The notes under the pieces were generated by a model. It was not told the DNA's origin and searched no databases. It saw nothing but the letters and a program-made list of their open reading frames with translations. From the NCBI GenBank assembly GCA_014804085.1, contig JAAVAM010000064.1:1-10733 (forward strand): a stretch of DNA of 10,733 bases, given 5' to 3'. Shown piece after piece: positions 1 through 5,741 of the stretch. Position numbers and translations under genes: made by a program. Each line of letters opens with the position of its first letter. The first letter of the stretch is position 1. Source of the DNA: Treponema sp. Its GTDB lineage: Bacteria; Spirochaetota; Spirochaetia; Treponematales; Treponemataceae.

Positions 1-403
1 CGATGCCGTATTTCGCGATCGGAGAGCCGAGCGGTCCCATGCAGAACGGAATAACGTACATCGTGCGCCCGTGCATACAGCCCTTGTACAGACCGCTCAT
101 CGTCGCCTTGAGTTCCTTGGGGTCAATCCAGTGGTTCGTCGGGCCCGCGTCGTCTTCCTTTACAGAAGAAATGAACGTGCGGTTTTCCACGCGCGCCACG
201 TCGGACGGAAGCGAGCGGAAAAGAAAGCTGTTCGGCTTTTTCGCAAGCGGAGTCGCAAGTCCCGCGTCCACGCACGTTTTCATCAGGCGGTCATATTCGG
301 CCGTCGATCCGTCGCAGACGTACACCGCGTCCGGCTCGCACATCTTGATACATTCTTCAACCCATGCTTTGATTTTCGCATGCTTGATGTCTTTAACTTC
401 CAT
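1..403 (-). CDS. pckG: Phosphoenolpyruvate carboxykinase (GTP), N-terminal part
   Basis: This gene encodes the first 134 residues of GTP-dependent PEP carboxykinase, which interconverts oxaloacetate plus GTP with PEP, CO2 and GDP in the cytosol. It runs off the left edge, so the catalytic kinase loop is not visible. Recognisable family blocks are [27 protein letters not shown] and, near the edge, [13 protein letters not shown] followed by [13 protein letters not shown]. These match the N-terminal substrate-binding half of the GTP class, not the ATP class. The start ATG (401-403) has a good AAGGAG (412-417) eight bases upstream. A promoter on the same strand lies at 485-513. The gene is divergent from the ACT-domain gene at 664. 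Treponemes are known to carry the GTP enzyme, probably for PEP/oxaloacetate conversion during fermentation. The identification is secure although the gene is truncated. Confidence 0.95.
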   Translation of the reverse strand, partial: MEVKDIKHAKIKAWVEECIKMCEPDAVYVCDGSTAEYDRLMKTCVDAGLATPLAKKPNSFLFRSLPSDVARVENRTFISSVKEDDAGPTNHWIDPKELKATMSGLYKGCMHGRTMYVIPFCMGPLGSPIAKYGI

Positions 404-484
404 AGTAAAAACTCCTTCATAAATTGTTGTCGGGTCGCGCCGTCCGTCTGCGCGTCGGAACGGACATTCCCGAATGCAATGACC

Positions 485-513
485 ATAATAATAGAAAAGG
501 AGACTTTGTTCAA
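485..513 (-). promoter_or_regulatory. Promoter for pckG
   Basis: Read on the minus strand, TTGAAC (513-508) and TATTAT (490-485) are separated by 17 bp, a good sigma-70 match. Transcription would begin near 478, leaving a leader of about 75 nt before the start codon at 403. The paired hairpins at 560-621 lie upstream of this promoter and are therefore not part of the pckG mRNA. Confidence 0.6.
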
Positions 514-559
514 CGGGCTTGCAGAAAAAAGCACCCGCAGGAAGCACCCGCGCCGACAA

Positions 560-621
560 GACAGTTTGCTCTGCAAACTGTCCGTTAAAAATGACCGCAC
601 TATTGGTGCGGTCATTTTTAA
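560..621. terminator. Two tandem perfect hairpins between divergent promoters
   Basis: The first hairpin has a 10-bp stem GACAGTTTGC / GCAAACTGTC (560-569 and 573-582) with a 3-nt loop. The second has a perfect 16-bp stem (585-600 and 606-621) with a 5-nt loop. Its outer end is A/T-rich, giving a short U run after the stem on either strand. It looks like a bidirectional intrinsic terminator, yet no gene obviously ends here: pckG and the ACT gene diverge from this point. Possibilities are an insulator, an sRNA terminator, or a dispersed palindromic repeat. Confidence 0.55.
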
Positions 622-630
622 ACAAACCTT

Positions 631-657
631 TTCATAACCGGCGCAATCCGCTACAAT
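631..657 (+). promoter_or_regulatory. Promoter of ACT-MATE unit, giving a possible leaderless mRNA
   Basis: TACAAT (652-657) is a good -10 box. A weak -35 (TTCATA, 631-636) stands 15 bp upstream. Only six bases (GTTCCT) separate the -10 from the ATG at 664, so transcription should start at or next to the start codon. No Shine-Dalgarno sequence is visible before that ATG, consistent with a leaderless transcript. Confidence 0.5.
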
Positions 658-663
658 GTTCCT

Positions 664-933
664 ATGAACGCAATTATTACGGTCGTGGGCAGCGACAAGG
701 TTGGCATTATCGCAAAGGTAAGCGCGCTGCTTGCGGAACACAAGGTGAACATCGCGGACATCACGCAGACTGTCCTTTCGGGCAATTTCGTGATGATGAT
801 GATGGTCAACATGGACAGCGCCGACATTTCGATTGACAGCCTGCGCGGTATGCTCGGCGACATCAGCACGGCGATGGGCGTGGAAATCAACGTCATGGCG
901 GAAAAAGTCTTCTCGTCGATGAACCGCATTTAG
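664..933 (+). CDS. Stand-alone ACT-domain regulatory protein (UPF0237-like)
   Basis: An 89-residue protein consisting of one ACT domain. The N-terminus MNAIITVVGSDKVGIIAKVS, followed by LLAEHKVNIADITQTVL, gives the beta-alpha-beta half of the fold with the ligand-binding loop (GSDKVGIIA). The second half (NFVMMMMVNMD, then a helix and VEINVMAEKVF) completes it. Length and start match the small free-standing ACT proteins of the UPF0237 type, thought to bind amino acids or similar ligands; the exact role is unknown. In other bacteria this family often sits beside a DUF711 gene, but here it precedes a MATE transporter by 12 bp, so the two are probably co-transcribed. The start at 664 lacks a Shine-Dalgarno site but sits just after a -10 box, and the family N-terminus supports it. 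Confidence 0.9.
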   Translation: MNAIITVVGSDKVGIIAKVSALLAEHKVNIADITQTVLSGNFVMMMMVNMDSADISIDSLRGMLGDISTAMGVEINVMAEKVFSSMNRI

Positions 934-945
934 CCGGCGGACGCT

Positions 946-2355
946 ATGCCGAATCTTAACCGAATTTCGTTTCACCTGCGCGGGCGGATTGCGTCGGCGG
1001 GCAAGGACATGACGGTGGGCAGCCCGCTCTCGCTCATCGTCTTGTATTCCGTGCCGCTCTTGCTCGGCAACCTGTTCCAGCAGATGTACAACATGGTGGA
1101 CACGATTATCGTGGGGCGGCTGCTCGGCACGAATTCGCTGGCGGCGGTGGGCAACACCGGGGCAATGCATTTTCTGATACTCGGATTTGCCTACGGCGTG
1201 ACGAGCGGGTTTGCGGTCGTTACGGCACAGCGGTTCGGTGCGCACGATGAGAAAGGCCTGCGCTGGTCGGTGGCGATGAACATCATGCTGAACGTGGCGA
1301 TTGGCGTGGTGATTACCGTGCTTTCCTGCGTGCTGACCATGCCGATCCTGCGGGCAATCAACACGCCGGACGAAATCATTGCCGAGTCGTTTACATACAT
1401 CTTCATTATTTTTCTGGGATTGGGCGCGATGATCCTCTACAACGCGTCGGCATGTATCCTGCGCGCGGTGGGCGACAGCCGCTCTCCCCTGGTATTTTTG
1501 ATTTTTTCGTCTCTGTTGAACATCGTCCTTGACTTGGTGCTGATTATTTTTGGCAACATGGGCGTTGCGGGCGCGGCGGTGGCGACAGTCATCTCGCAGG
1601 CGGCGGCAGGAATCGCTTCGTCGGTGTGGATTTGGGTGCGCTATCCGTTCCTGCGCGTGAGCCGGAAAGATTTTGTGTGGGACACGTATTTTGCCGCGCA
1701 GCACCTGAAAATCGGGCTGAACATGGCGTTCCAGTTTTCCATTACGGCGATCGGTGTCATCGTGTTGCAGGGCGCGCTCAACATGTTCGGGGCGGCAAAG
1801 ATTGCGGCGTACACCGCCGCGCAGAAAGTGGAGCAGCTCGTTACCGTGGCGGCGGAGACAATCGGCGTGACCATGGCGAATTACGGCGGGCAGAACTATG
1901 GCGCGAACCGAATAGACCGCATTAAGGACGGGACGAACAAGGCGGTGCTTGTCTCGCTCGCGTTCAGCATGATCGCGCTTGCCATGGCGTGGCTGCTTCC
2001 CGATCAGCTTGCGGGCATGTTCATCAGCGGCAGCCAGCCGGAGGTGCTGGACGGCGCGCGTACATACCTGTACATCTGCGGCACGTTTTTTCCCGTGCTG
2101 TTCTTGCTGTTCATCTACCGCAACGTGCTTCAGAGCATCGGTCTGGGCTTCTGGCCGCTCATGGGCGGCGTGTTCGAGCTGGTGGCGCGCATTGCCGTCG
2201 CGTTTTTGCTGCCGCGCGTTATCGGGTATGCGGGCATCTGCCTTGCCGGTCCTGCCGCATGGGTGTTCGCCACCGTCCCGCTTGCGATCGCGTATTATAT
2301 CATTATGGCAGGGCTGAACAATGAGAACGTCCTCGCGCTCAAAACGCGCCGGTAA
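946..2355 (+). CDS. MATE-family multidrug/sodium (or proton) antiporter
   Basis: A 469-residue integral membrane protein of the MATE family, which exports organic cations or metabolites in exchange for Na+ or H+. It has the expected two-fold layout. The N-terminal half shows LLGNLFQQMYNMVDTIIVGR, LAAVG and the AQRFGAHDEKG loop. The C-terminal half repeats this with VEQLVTVAAETIGVTMANY and GGQNYGANR. About twelve hydrophobic segments are visible and the length is normal. The listed start gives a 21-residue extension; MATE proteins usually begin near MTVGSPLSLIVLYSVPLL, so ATG 1009 is a credible alternative, though its AAGGA lies very close to the ATG. The gene follows the ACT gene by 12 bp and ends directly against the convergent methyltransferase stop. 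Substrate cannot be told from sequence. Confidence 0.92.
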   Translation: MPNLNRISFHLRGRIASAGKDMTVGSPLSLIVLYSVPLLLGNLFQQMYNMVDTIIVGRLLGTNSLAAVGNTGAMHFLILGFAYGVTSGFAVVTAQRFGAHDEKGLRWSVAMNIMLNVAIGVVITVLSCVLTMPILRAINTPDEIIAESFTYIFIIFLGLGAMILYNASACILRAVGDSRSPLVFLIFSSLLNIVLDLVLIIFGNMGVAGAAVATVISQAAAGIASSVWIWVRYPFLRVSRKDFVWDTYFAAQHLKIGLNMAFQFSITAIGVIVLQGALNMFGAAKIAAYTAAQKVEQLVTVAAETIGVTMANYGGQNYGANRIDRIKDGTNKAVLVSLAFSMIALAMAWLLPDQLAGMFISGSQPEVLDGARTYLYICGTFFPVLFLLFIYRNVLQSIGLGFWPLMGGVFELVARIAVAFLLPRVIGYAGICLAGPAAWVFATVPLAIAYYIIMAGLNNENVLALKTRR

Positions 2356-3249
2356 TTACTTGCGCGCCACGATGACCATGGTCTTTGCGTTCTCGTTGTA
2401 GGGGGCAAAGGCAAAGTCGCCGTACACTTCCGCGCTCGAAAAGCCCACGCCGAGGAGCAGCCGTTTCAGCTCGACCGCAGAATAGAGCCGCTGCACGAAT
2501 TCGTGCTCGATGCGCCCGCCCGTCTTGTTGTCGATGAGTACCCAGCGCGAGCGCAGTCCTTCCCACGCGCCCTCCACGGTGAATTCCGTCAGCACCGTTT
2601 TTCCCGCGCGCTCGAACCATTCGCCCGGCGTAAAATACCGCACGGCAATCTCGCGGCTCGTCATTTCCATGATGAACCAGCCGTCGTCCTTGATCGCGCC
2701 GCAGATGTGCCGGAGAATCTGCACGTCCTCTTCCATAGTGTCGCAGTAGCCGAACGACGTGTACAGGTTGACCGCCGCGTCGAACGGCCGGTCAGTGGTG
2801 TAGGTGCGCAAATCCGCGTTGACGAGCGCAATGTCCACGCCCTCGTCGTCGGCAGTCTCGGCGGCCGCGTCCAGCTCCGCCTGAATGATGTCCACGCCGG
2901 TCACGTCAAGACCGAGCAGCGCGAGCTCCACGCTGATTCTTCCCGGCCCGCAGCCCGCGTCAAGGATGCGCGCGCCTTTCTTCAGCCCCGCGATTTTCTG
3001 CACCGCCGCCGCCACGCCCGGTGCCTCTGCCCAGTGCGCGCTGTCGAACATGATTGGCCCGTAGTTCTTCCAGAAATCTTCGTTCTCGAACCAGGACTTT
3101 TTCTGTCCCACCGCATTCGGCGCGGGCGTGTTCGGCACGAGCGGCTGGAACGTGAACGCGTCGTCGGCCGGCAGGGTGCGCGGGCGGGTCGTCCGTCCGT
3201 TCTTCTGCGCGTCTGCCGGTGCGGTCGTTTTCTTCGTCTTCTTTGCCAT
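2356..3249 (-). CDS. Class I SAM-dependent methyltransferase
   Basis: A 297-residue protein with a Rossmann-like methyltransferase core. Motif I is ILDAGCGPGR at about residues 95-104, and the acidic residue after strand 2 (GVDI, D120) would bind the SAM ribose. The following strands, ALVNADLRTY and DAAVNLYTSFGY, fit the Methyltransf_11/25 type. Substrate is not evident. The first 45 residues are a Lys/Thr/Pro/Ala-rich, apparently disordered tail, unlike the usual family N-terminus. An upstream in-frame extension to 3456 exists, but ATG 3249 is preferred because AAGGAG (3256-3261) lies six bases before it and an extended -10 promoter lies between. The stop codon abuts that of the MATE gene (TAATTA), so the two convergent transcripts have no room for a terminator between them. 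Confidence 0.88.
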   Translation of the reverse strand: MAKKTKKTTAPADAQKNGRTTRPRTLPADDAFTFQPLVPNTPAPNAVGQKKSWFENEDFWKNYGPIMFDSAHWAEAPGVAAAVQKIAGLKKGARILDAGCGPGRISVELALLGLDVTGVDIIQAELDAAAETADDEGVDIALVNADLRTYTTDRPFDAAVNLYTSFGYCDTMEEDVQILRHICGAIKDDGWFIMEMTSREIAVRYFTPGEWFERAGKTVLTEFTVEGAWEGLRSRWVLIDNKTGGRIEHEFVQRLYSAVELKRLLLGVGFSSAEVYGDFAFAPYNENAKTMVIVARK

Positions 3250-3298
3250 AGTCGTCTCCTTGCGCGGCGGGTCGTTCTGTCGTCCGTGCGGCGCGACC

Positions 3299-3307
3299 AG
3301 TATACCA
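3299..3307 (-). promoter_or_regulatory. Extended -10 promoter of methyltransferase gene
   Basis: On the minus strand the sequence TGTGGTATACT carries TATACT (3304-3299) preceded by TGG, an extended -10. No convincing -35 is visible. Transcription would start near 3292, about 43 nt before the start codon. Confidence 0.45.
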
Positions 3308-3368
3308 CAAAACGCATAAAAAAGGGTCGGTTTTGTGGCAGAAAACGGTTTTTTAGGCGGAAAACGGC

Positions 3369-3396
3369 TTGAAATAAGACTATTTTTTTTTATACT
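3369..3396 (+). promoter_or_regulatory. Promoter of lipoprotein gene
   Basis: TTGAAA (3369-3374) and TATACT (3391-3396) are spaced 16 bp apart across a T-rich stretch, a strong sigma-70-type promoter. The start site would be near 3403, leaving a leader of about 40 nt that contains a hairpin (CGCTCCG / CGGAGCG, 3412-3418 and 3425-3431) ending just before the Shine-Dalgarno AGGAGG (3433-3438). Confidence 0.65.
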
Positions 3397-3443
3397 TGTC
3401 GAAATTAAATCCGCTCCGATTGGACGGAGCGCAGGAGGCAAGG

Positions 3444-4229
3444 ATGAAAATGACAAAGAAAGTGCTGCTCACCGCAGCAGTAATGGCAGCGGCGGCGTTC
3501 GGCTTTATGGGCTGTGCGGCGGACGACGATGAGAATGACATGATTGAAAAAGTTAATAGCAATAACTATTCAATCAATTACACAAACAATGACAAGTTGA
3601 CTAGTCGAGGCTACATCTCAACAAATCTTGCGCACAACGGCGCAGTGATGGAATTTAAGTTCACGAATTCAACAGCGAATTCTGCTGCCGGTGTTCTTGG
3701 TTTCATTTGGGAGTTTGAGGACAAGGACGGTGTGAGGCAGTTCTATGTGCTTGGGGTACGTCAGGACAATGGGATTCCCTCGTACTATGTTTCGCAGTTC
3801 AAGAACGTGACCGACATCAATGCGGAGAATTTCGGTACAAAACTTGAAAAAAATCCCGCGACAGAAACACTTATCGCCCCCGCTACTAATAAAGGGGGCA
3901 ATGCGACTAGCAAAGATTTCAACAAAATCACTGATGGCTCATGGGACGAAAGCGGTACTGTAACGGTATATGCGGATATTGCTCCTGTTAAGGGTGGTTA
4001 TGAGATTCGCTTCTATAAGTCAGAATTGACTGCTAAGAATCATAGTGTGGCTGATGCAGTTGGAGAGAAAATTTCAATTACATCTGATTTCGCTACGGCA
4101 ACTACTGAGCCGTCTCAGAAGAAGTTGGCTATCTATGCGAACGTGTATGGAAATAAGACGCTTACAGGTTCATGGAAGTTTGTTAGTACTTACAAGGATG
4201 CCGAAGTCGCCGAGCCCGATGCGGAATAA
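3444..4229 (+). CDS. Hypothetical lipoprotein, AT-rich
   Basis: A 261-residue secreted lipoprotein. The N-terminus MKMTKKVLLTAAVMAAAAFG followed by FMGC is a lipoprotein signal peptide with a relaxed spirochaetal lipobox; Cys24 would be lipidated and the next residues (AADDDEND) are acidic. The mature part lacks other cysteines, is rich in Asn, Thr and Ser, and alternates polar and hydrophobic residues in blocks such as FIWEFEDKDGVRQFYVLGVR, suggesting a beta-sandwich. I do not recognise a named domain. Start choice rests on AGGAGG five bases upstream of ATG 3444 and a promoter at 3369. The gene stands alone, with a terminator at 4278. After the signal peptide the DNA becomes clearly richer in A/T than its neighbours, which may mean recent transfer or fast divergence of a surface antigen. 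Cell-surface or periplasmic location is inferred. Confidence 0.82.
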   Translation: MKMTKKVLLTAAVMAAAAFGFMGCAADDDENDMIEKVNSNNYSINYTNNDKLTSRGYISTNLAHNGAVMEFKFTNSTANSAAGVLGFIWEFEDKDGVRQFYVLGVRQDNGIPSYYVSQFKNVTDINAENFGTKLEKNPATETLIAPATNKGGNATSKDFNKITDGSWDESGTVTVYADIAPVKGGYEIRFYKSELTAKNHSVADAVGEKISITSDFATATTEPSQKKLAIYANVYGNKTLTGSWKFVSTYKDAEVAEPDAE

Positions 4230-4277
4230 TTCATTGTGGTAATAGAACATCCTGGCTTCCATGTGTCGGGGTGTTTG

Positions 4278-4307
4278 AGGCAGGGGCGTAAGTCCCTGCC
4301 TTTTTTT
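4278..4307 (+). terminator. Intrinsic terminator of lipoprotein gene
   Basis: An 8-bp stem AGGCAGGG / CCCTGCCT (4278-4285 and 4294-4301) with an 8-nt loop is followed by a run of seven T. It lies 48 bp after the lipoprotein stop codon. Confidence 0.85.
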
Positions 4308-4356
4308 GTTTGTTGTTGGCACTCTGCGGTTACAATCATTTGCGCACCGTTGCCAC

Positions 4357-4633
4357 AGGCATTCCATGCTATAGTCAATCTCGCGTCAATGCTATAAGCA
4401 ATCGCGTATTCGTGCTACCGGCAGTCGCACAGTTTGTGACTGGCGATAGGCGTTTCGTGCTATCGCAATCGCACGTTCGTGCTACCGTCAAGCGCACGTT
4501 CGTGCTACCGTCAAGCGCACGTTCGTGCTACCGTCAAGCGCACAGTTTGTGCTATCGGCAATAGCACAGTTCGTGCTACCGGCGATAGACGTTTTGTGCT
4601 ATCGGTAATCGCACGGTTCGCGCCGTCGCCGTG
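4357..4633. repeat. Tandem array of about 12 units of 22-24 bp
   Basis: Units start at 4357, 4380, 4403, 4426, 4448, 4470, 4493, 4516, 4539, 4563, 4587 and 4610. The three central units (4470-4538) are identical 23-mers; flanking units diverge progressively and vary by one base in length, as expected for an array growing from its centre. Most units contain the dyad GCACG-TT-CGTGC or a variant, so GCAC and GTGC half-sites alternate along the whole array. Neighbouring units can pair as well, for example GTGCTAT / ATAGCAC (4549-4555 and 4561-4567). The unit length is not a multiple of three and no start signal precedes it, so it is not coding. There are no unique spacers, so it is not CRISPR. 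It lies between two facing terminators and fills most of the 477-bp gap. Confidence 0.9.
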
Positions 4634-4669
4634 CAAATAAAAACAGCCGCACAAAATCTGTGCGGCTGT
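4634..4669 (-). terminator. Intrinsic terminator of TRAP operon
   Basis: A perfect 11-bp stem ACAGCCGCACA / TGTGCGGCTGT (4643-4653 and 4659-4669) with a 5-nt loop is followed on the minus strand by TTTTTATTT. It sits 37 bp beyond the stop of the TAXI receptor gene. Confidence 0.85.
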
Positions 4670-4706
4670 CGTCGTATGCGCGTTCGCGCGGGAATGTCAG
4701 TTTGTT

Positions 4707-5681
4707 TTAGTCAATCACGCCGATTTCGCGGTAGTAGCGGGCCGCGCCGTCGTGGAGCGGAAGCCGGGCGATGTCGCGCACCGCGTCTGCCGGCATCAGC
4801 CCCTTGAGGTTGCTCTGCGCCTGCCCCAGCTCGTCGATGTGTTCCCACAGCGTCTTGGTCAGTTGGTAGACGGTCTCGTCGTCAAGGTCGGTGGAGGTGA
4901 ACATCGTCATCTTGATTGCGGACGTCTGCACGTCGTTCTCCTGGTTGGGGTACGTTCCGGCGGGAATGGTGTAGGCCGCATACCATGGGTACGATTCCTG
5001 CAAGGTGAGGATGATGTCGTCGGGAATGTCGATGAGCGCGCACCCTGCCGACAAGGCCTGTGAGACTGCCGCCGCGGGCGTACCGCTCATAATCCACGCG
5101 CCGTCAATCGTGCCGTTCTGGAGCATGTCCGCCGCGTCGCCAAAGGCAATGTACTCCGCGCGGATGTCGTCGGGATAGTCCAAACCGGCGGCGGTAAAGT
5201 GGTTGCGGCACTCGCCCTCAACGCTGCTGCCTGCCGCCGCGACCGCAAAGTGCTTGCCCTTCACGTCTTTCAGCGCGGCAATGCCCGATTTCTTGGTGGC
5301 GACCACCTGGTTCGGGTTGAAGTACAACCCCGCAATGACGCGCAGGTTCTTGTTCTCCCTGCCCTCAAACGTGTCAAGCCCGTAGTAGCTCTGGAAGCAG
5401 TTCGAGCTGATGGCGATGGACACCTGCGACTCGCCGTCGGCAATCTGGTTCAGGTTGTCAAGCCCGCCGTTCGATGCCTGGCTTGAGGCGGAGACAAAAT
5501 CGATGTTCGTGTCCCACATGTTCGTGATCGCCGCGCCCACCGCATAGAGCGCGCCCGAAGCCGTTGCCGTGGGGAATTTGATCACCACGTTTGCATGGCT
5601 GCCGTTTCCTTTCTTGGTGCAGCCGGTGAACACGACTGCCGCCGCGAGCGCGACGGACAGCACTACCTTCGTTTTTTTCAT
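4707..5681 (-). CDS. TAXI-family TRAP transporter solute-binding lipoprotein
   Basis: A 324-residue extracytoplasmic receptor that binds the substrate and delivers it to the TRAP permease encoded just upstream. The N-terminus MKKTKVVLSVALAAAVVFTG followed by C21 is a lipoprotein signal peptide, so the receptor is membrane-anchored, as is common in spirochaetes. Family features include the N-terminal ATASGALYAVGAAI segment, a central VAAAGSSVEGECRNHFTAAG block and a Pro/Trp-rich region (SYPWYAAYTIPAGTYP). Length is typical. AAGGAG (5688-5693) lies six bases before the ATG. The gene follows the permease by 36 bp, a gap that also holds a possible internal promoter. Substrate is unknown; TAXI receptors are mostly uncharacterised, with carboxylates or amino acids such as glutamate suggested. 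Confidence 0.92.
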   Translation of the reverse strand: MKKTKVVLSVALAAAVVFTGCTKKGNGSHANVVIKFPTATASGALYAVGAAITNMWDTNIDFVSASSQASNGGLDNLNQIADGESQVSIAISSNCFQSYYGLDTFEGRENKNLRVIAGLYFNPNQVVATKKSGIAALKDVKGKHFAVAAAGSSVEGECRNHFTAAGLDYPDDIRAEYIAFGDAADMLQNGTIDGAWIMSGTPAAAVSQALSAGCALIDIPDDIILTLQESYPWYAAYTIPAGTYPNQENDVQTSAIKMTMFTSTDLDDETVYQLTKTLWEHIDELGQAQSNLKGLMPADAVRDIARLPLHDGAARYYREIGVID

Positions 5682-5711
5682 ACAAAACTCCTTGTTGACC
5701 GAAGTCCTTTC

Positions 5712-5741
5712 AGTATATCACACATCTGTGTGTTCCGGCAA
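5712..5741 (-). promoter_or_regulatory. Possible internal promoter with palindromic operator before TAXI gene
   Basis: On the minus strand an extended -10 (TGA-TATACT, -10 at 5717-5712) follows TTGCCG (5741-5736) at 18 bp. A perfect 14-bp palindrome CACACA-TC-TGTGTG (5719-5732) fills most of the spacer, overlapping the end of the permease gene. A repressor bound there could set receptor levels independently of the permease. Receptor excess over permease is common in such systems, but this control is inference. Confidence 0.35.

Noticed and set aside
283..1704. 473-codon open frame on the minus strand
   Set aside because: It lies opposite the ACT and MATE genes, is full of His/Arg/Asp in the pattern of an antisense shadow, and has no start signal or family motif.
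2503..3372. 289-codon open frame on the plus strand
   Set aside because: Antisense to a clear methyltransferase with motif I; composition (Arg/His/Val-rich) is that of a shadow frame in GC-rich DNA.
4310..4564. 84-codon open frame through the 23-bp array
   Set aside because: Repeat period is not a multiple of three, there is no Shine-Dalgarno site, and it begins at the T tract of a terminator.
4357..4633. CRISPR array
   Set aside because: Repeats are directly adjacent with no unique spacers, and no cas genes are present. The same applies to the 41-bp array at 9160.
4357..4633. Replication iterons (22-23 bp direct repeats)
   Set aside because: Unit length fits, but there is no rep or partition gene nearby and the surroundings are ordinary chromosomal genes.
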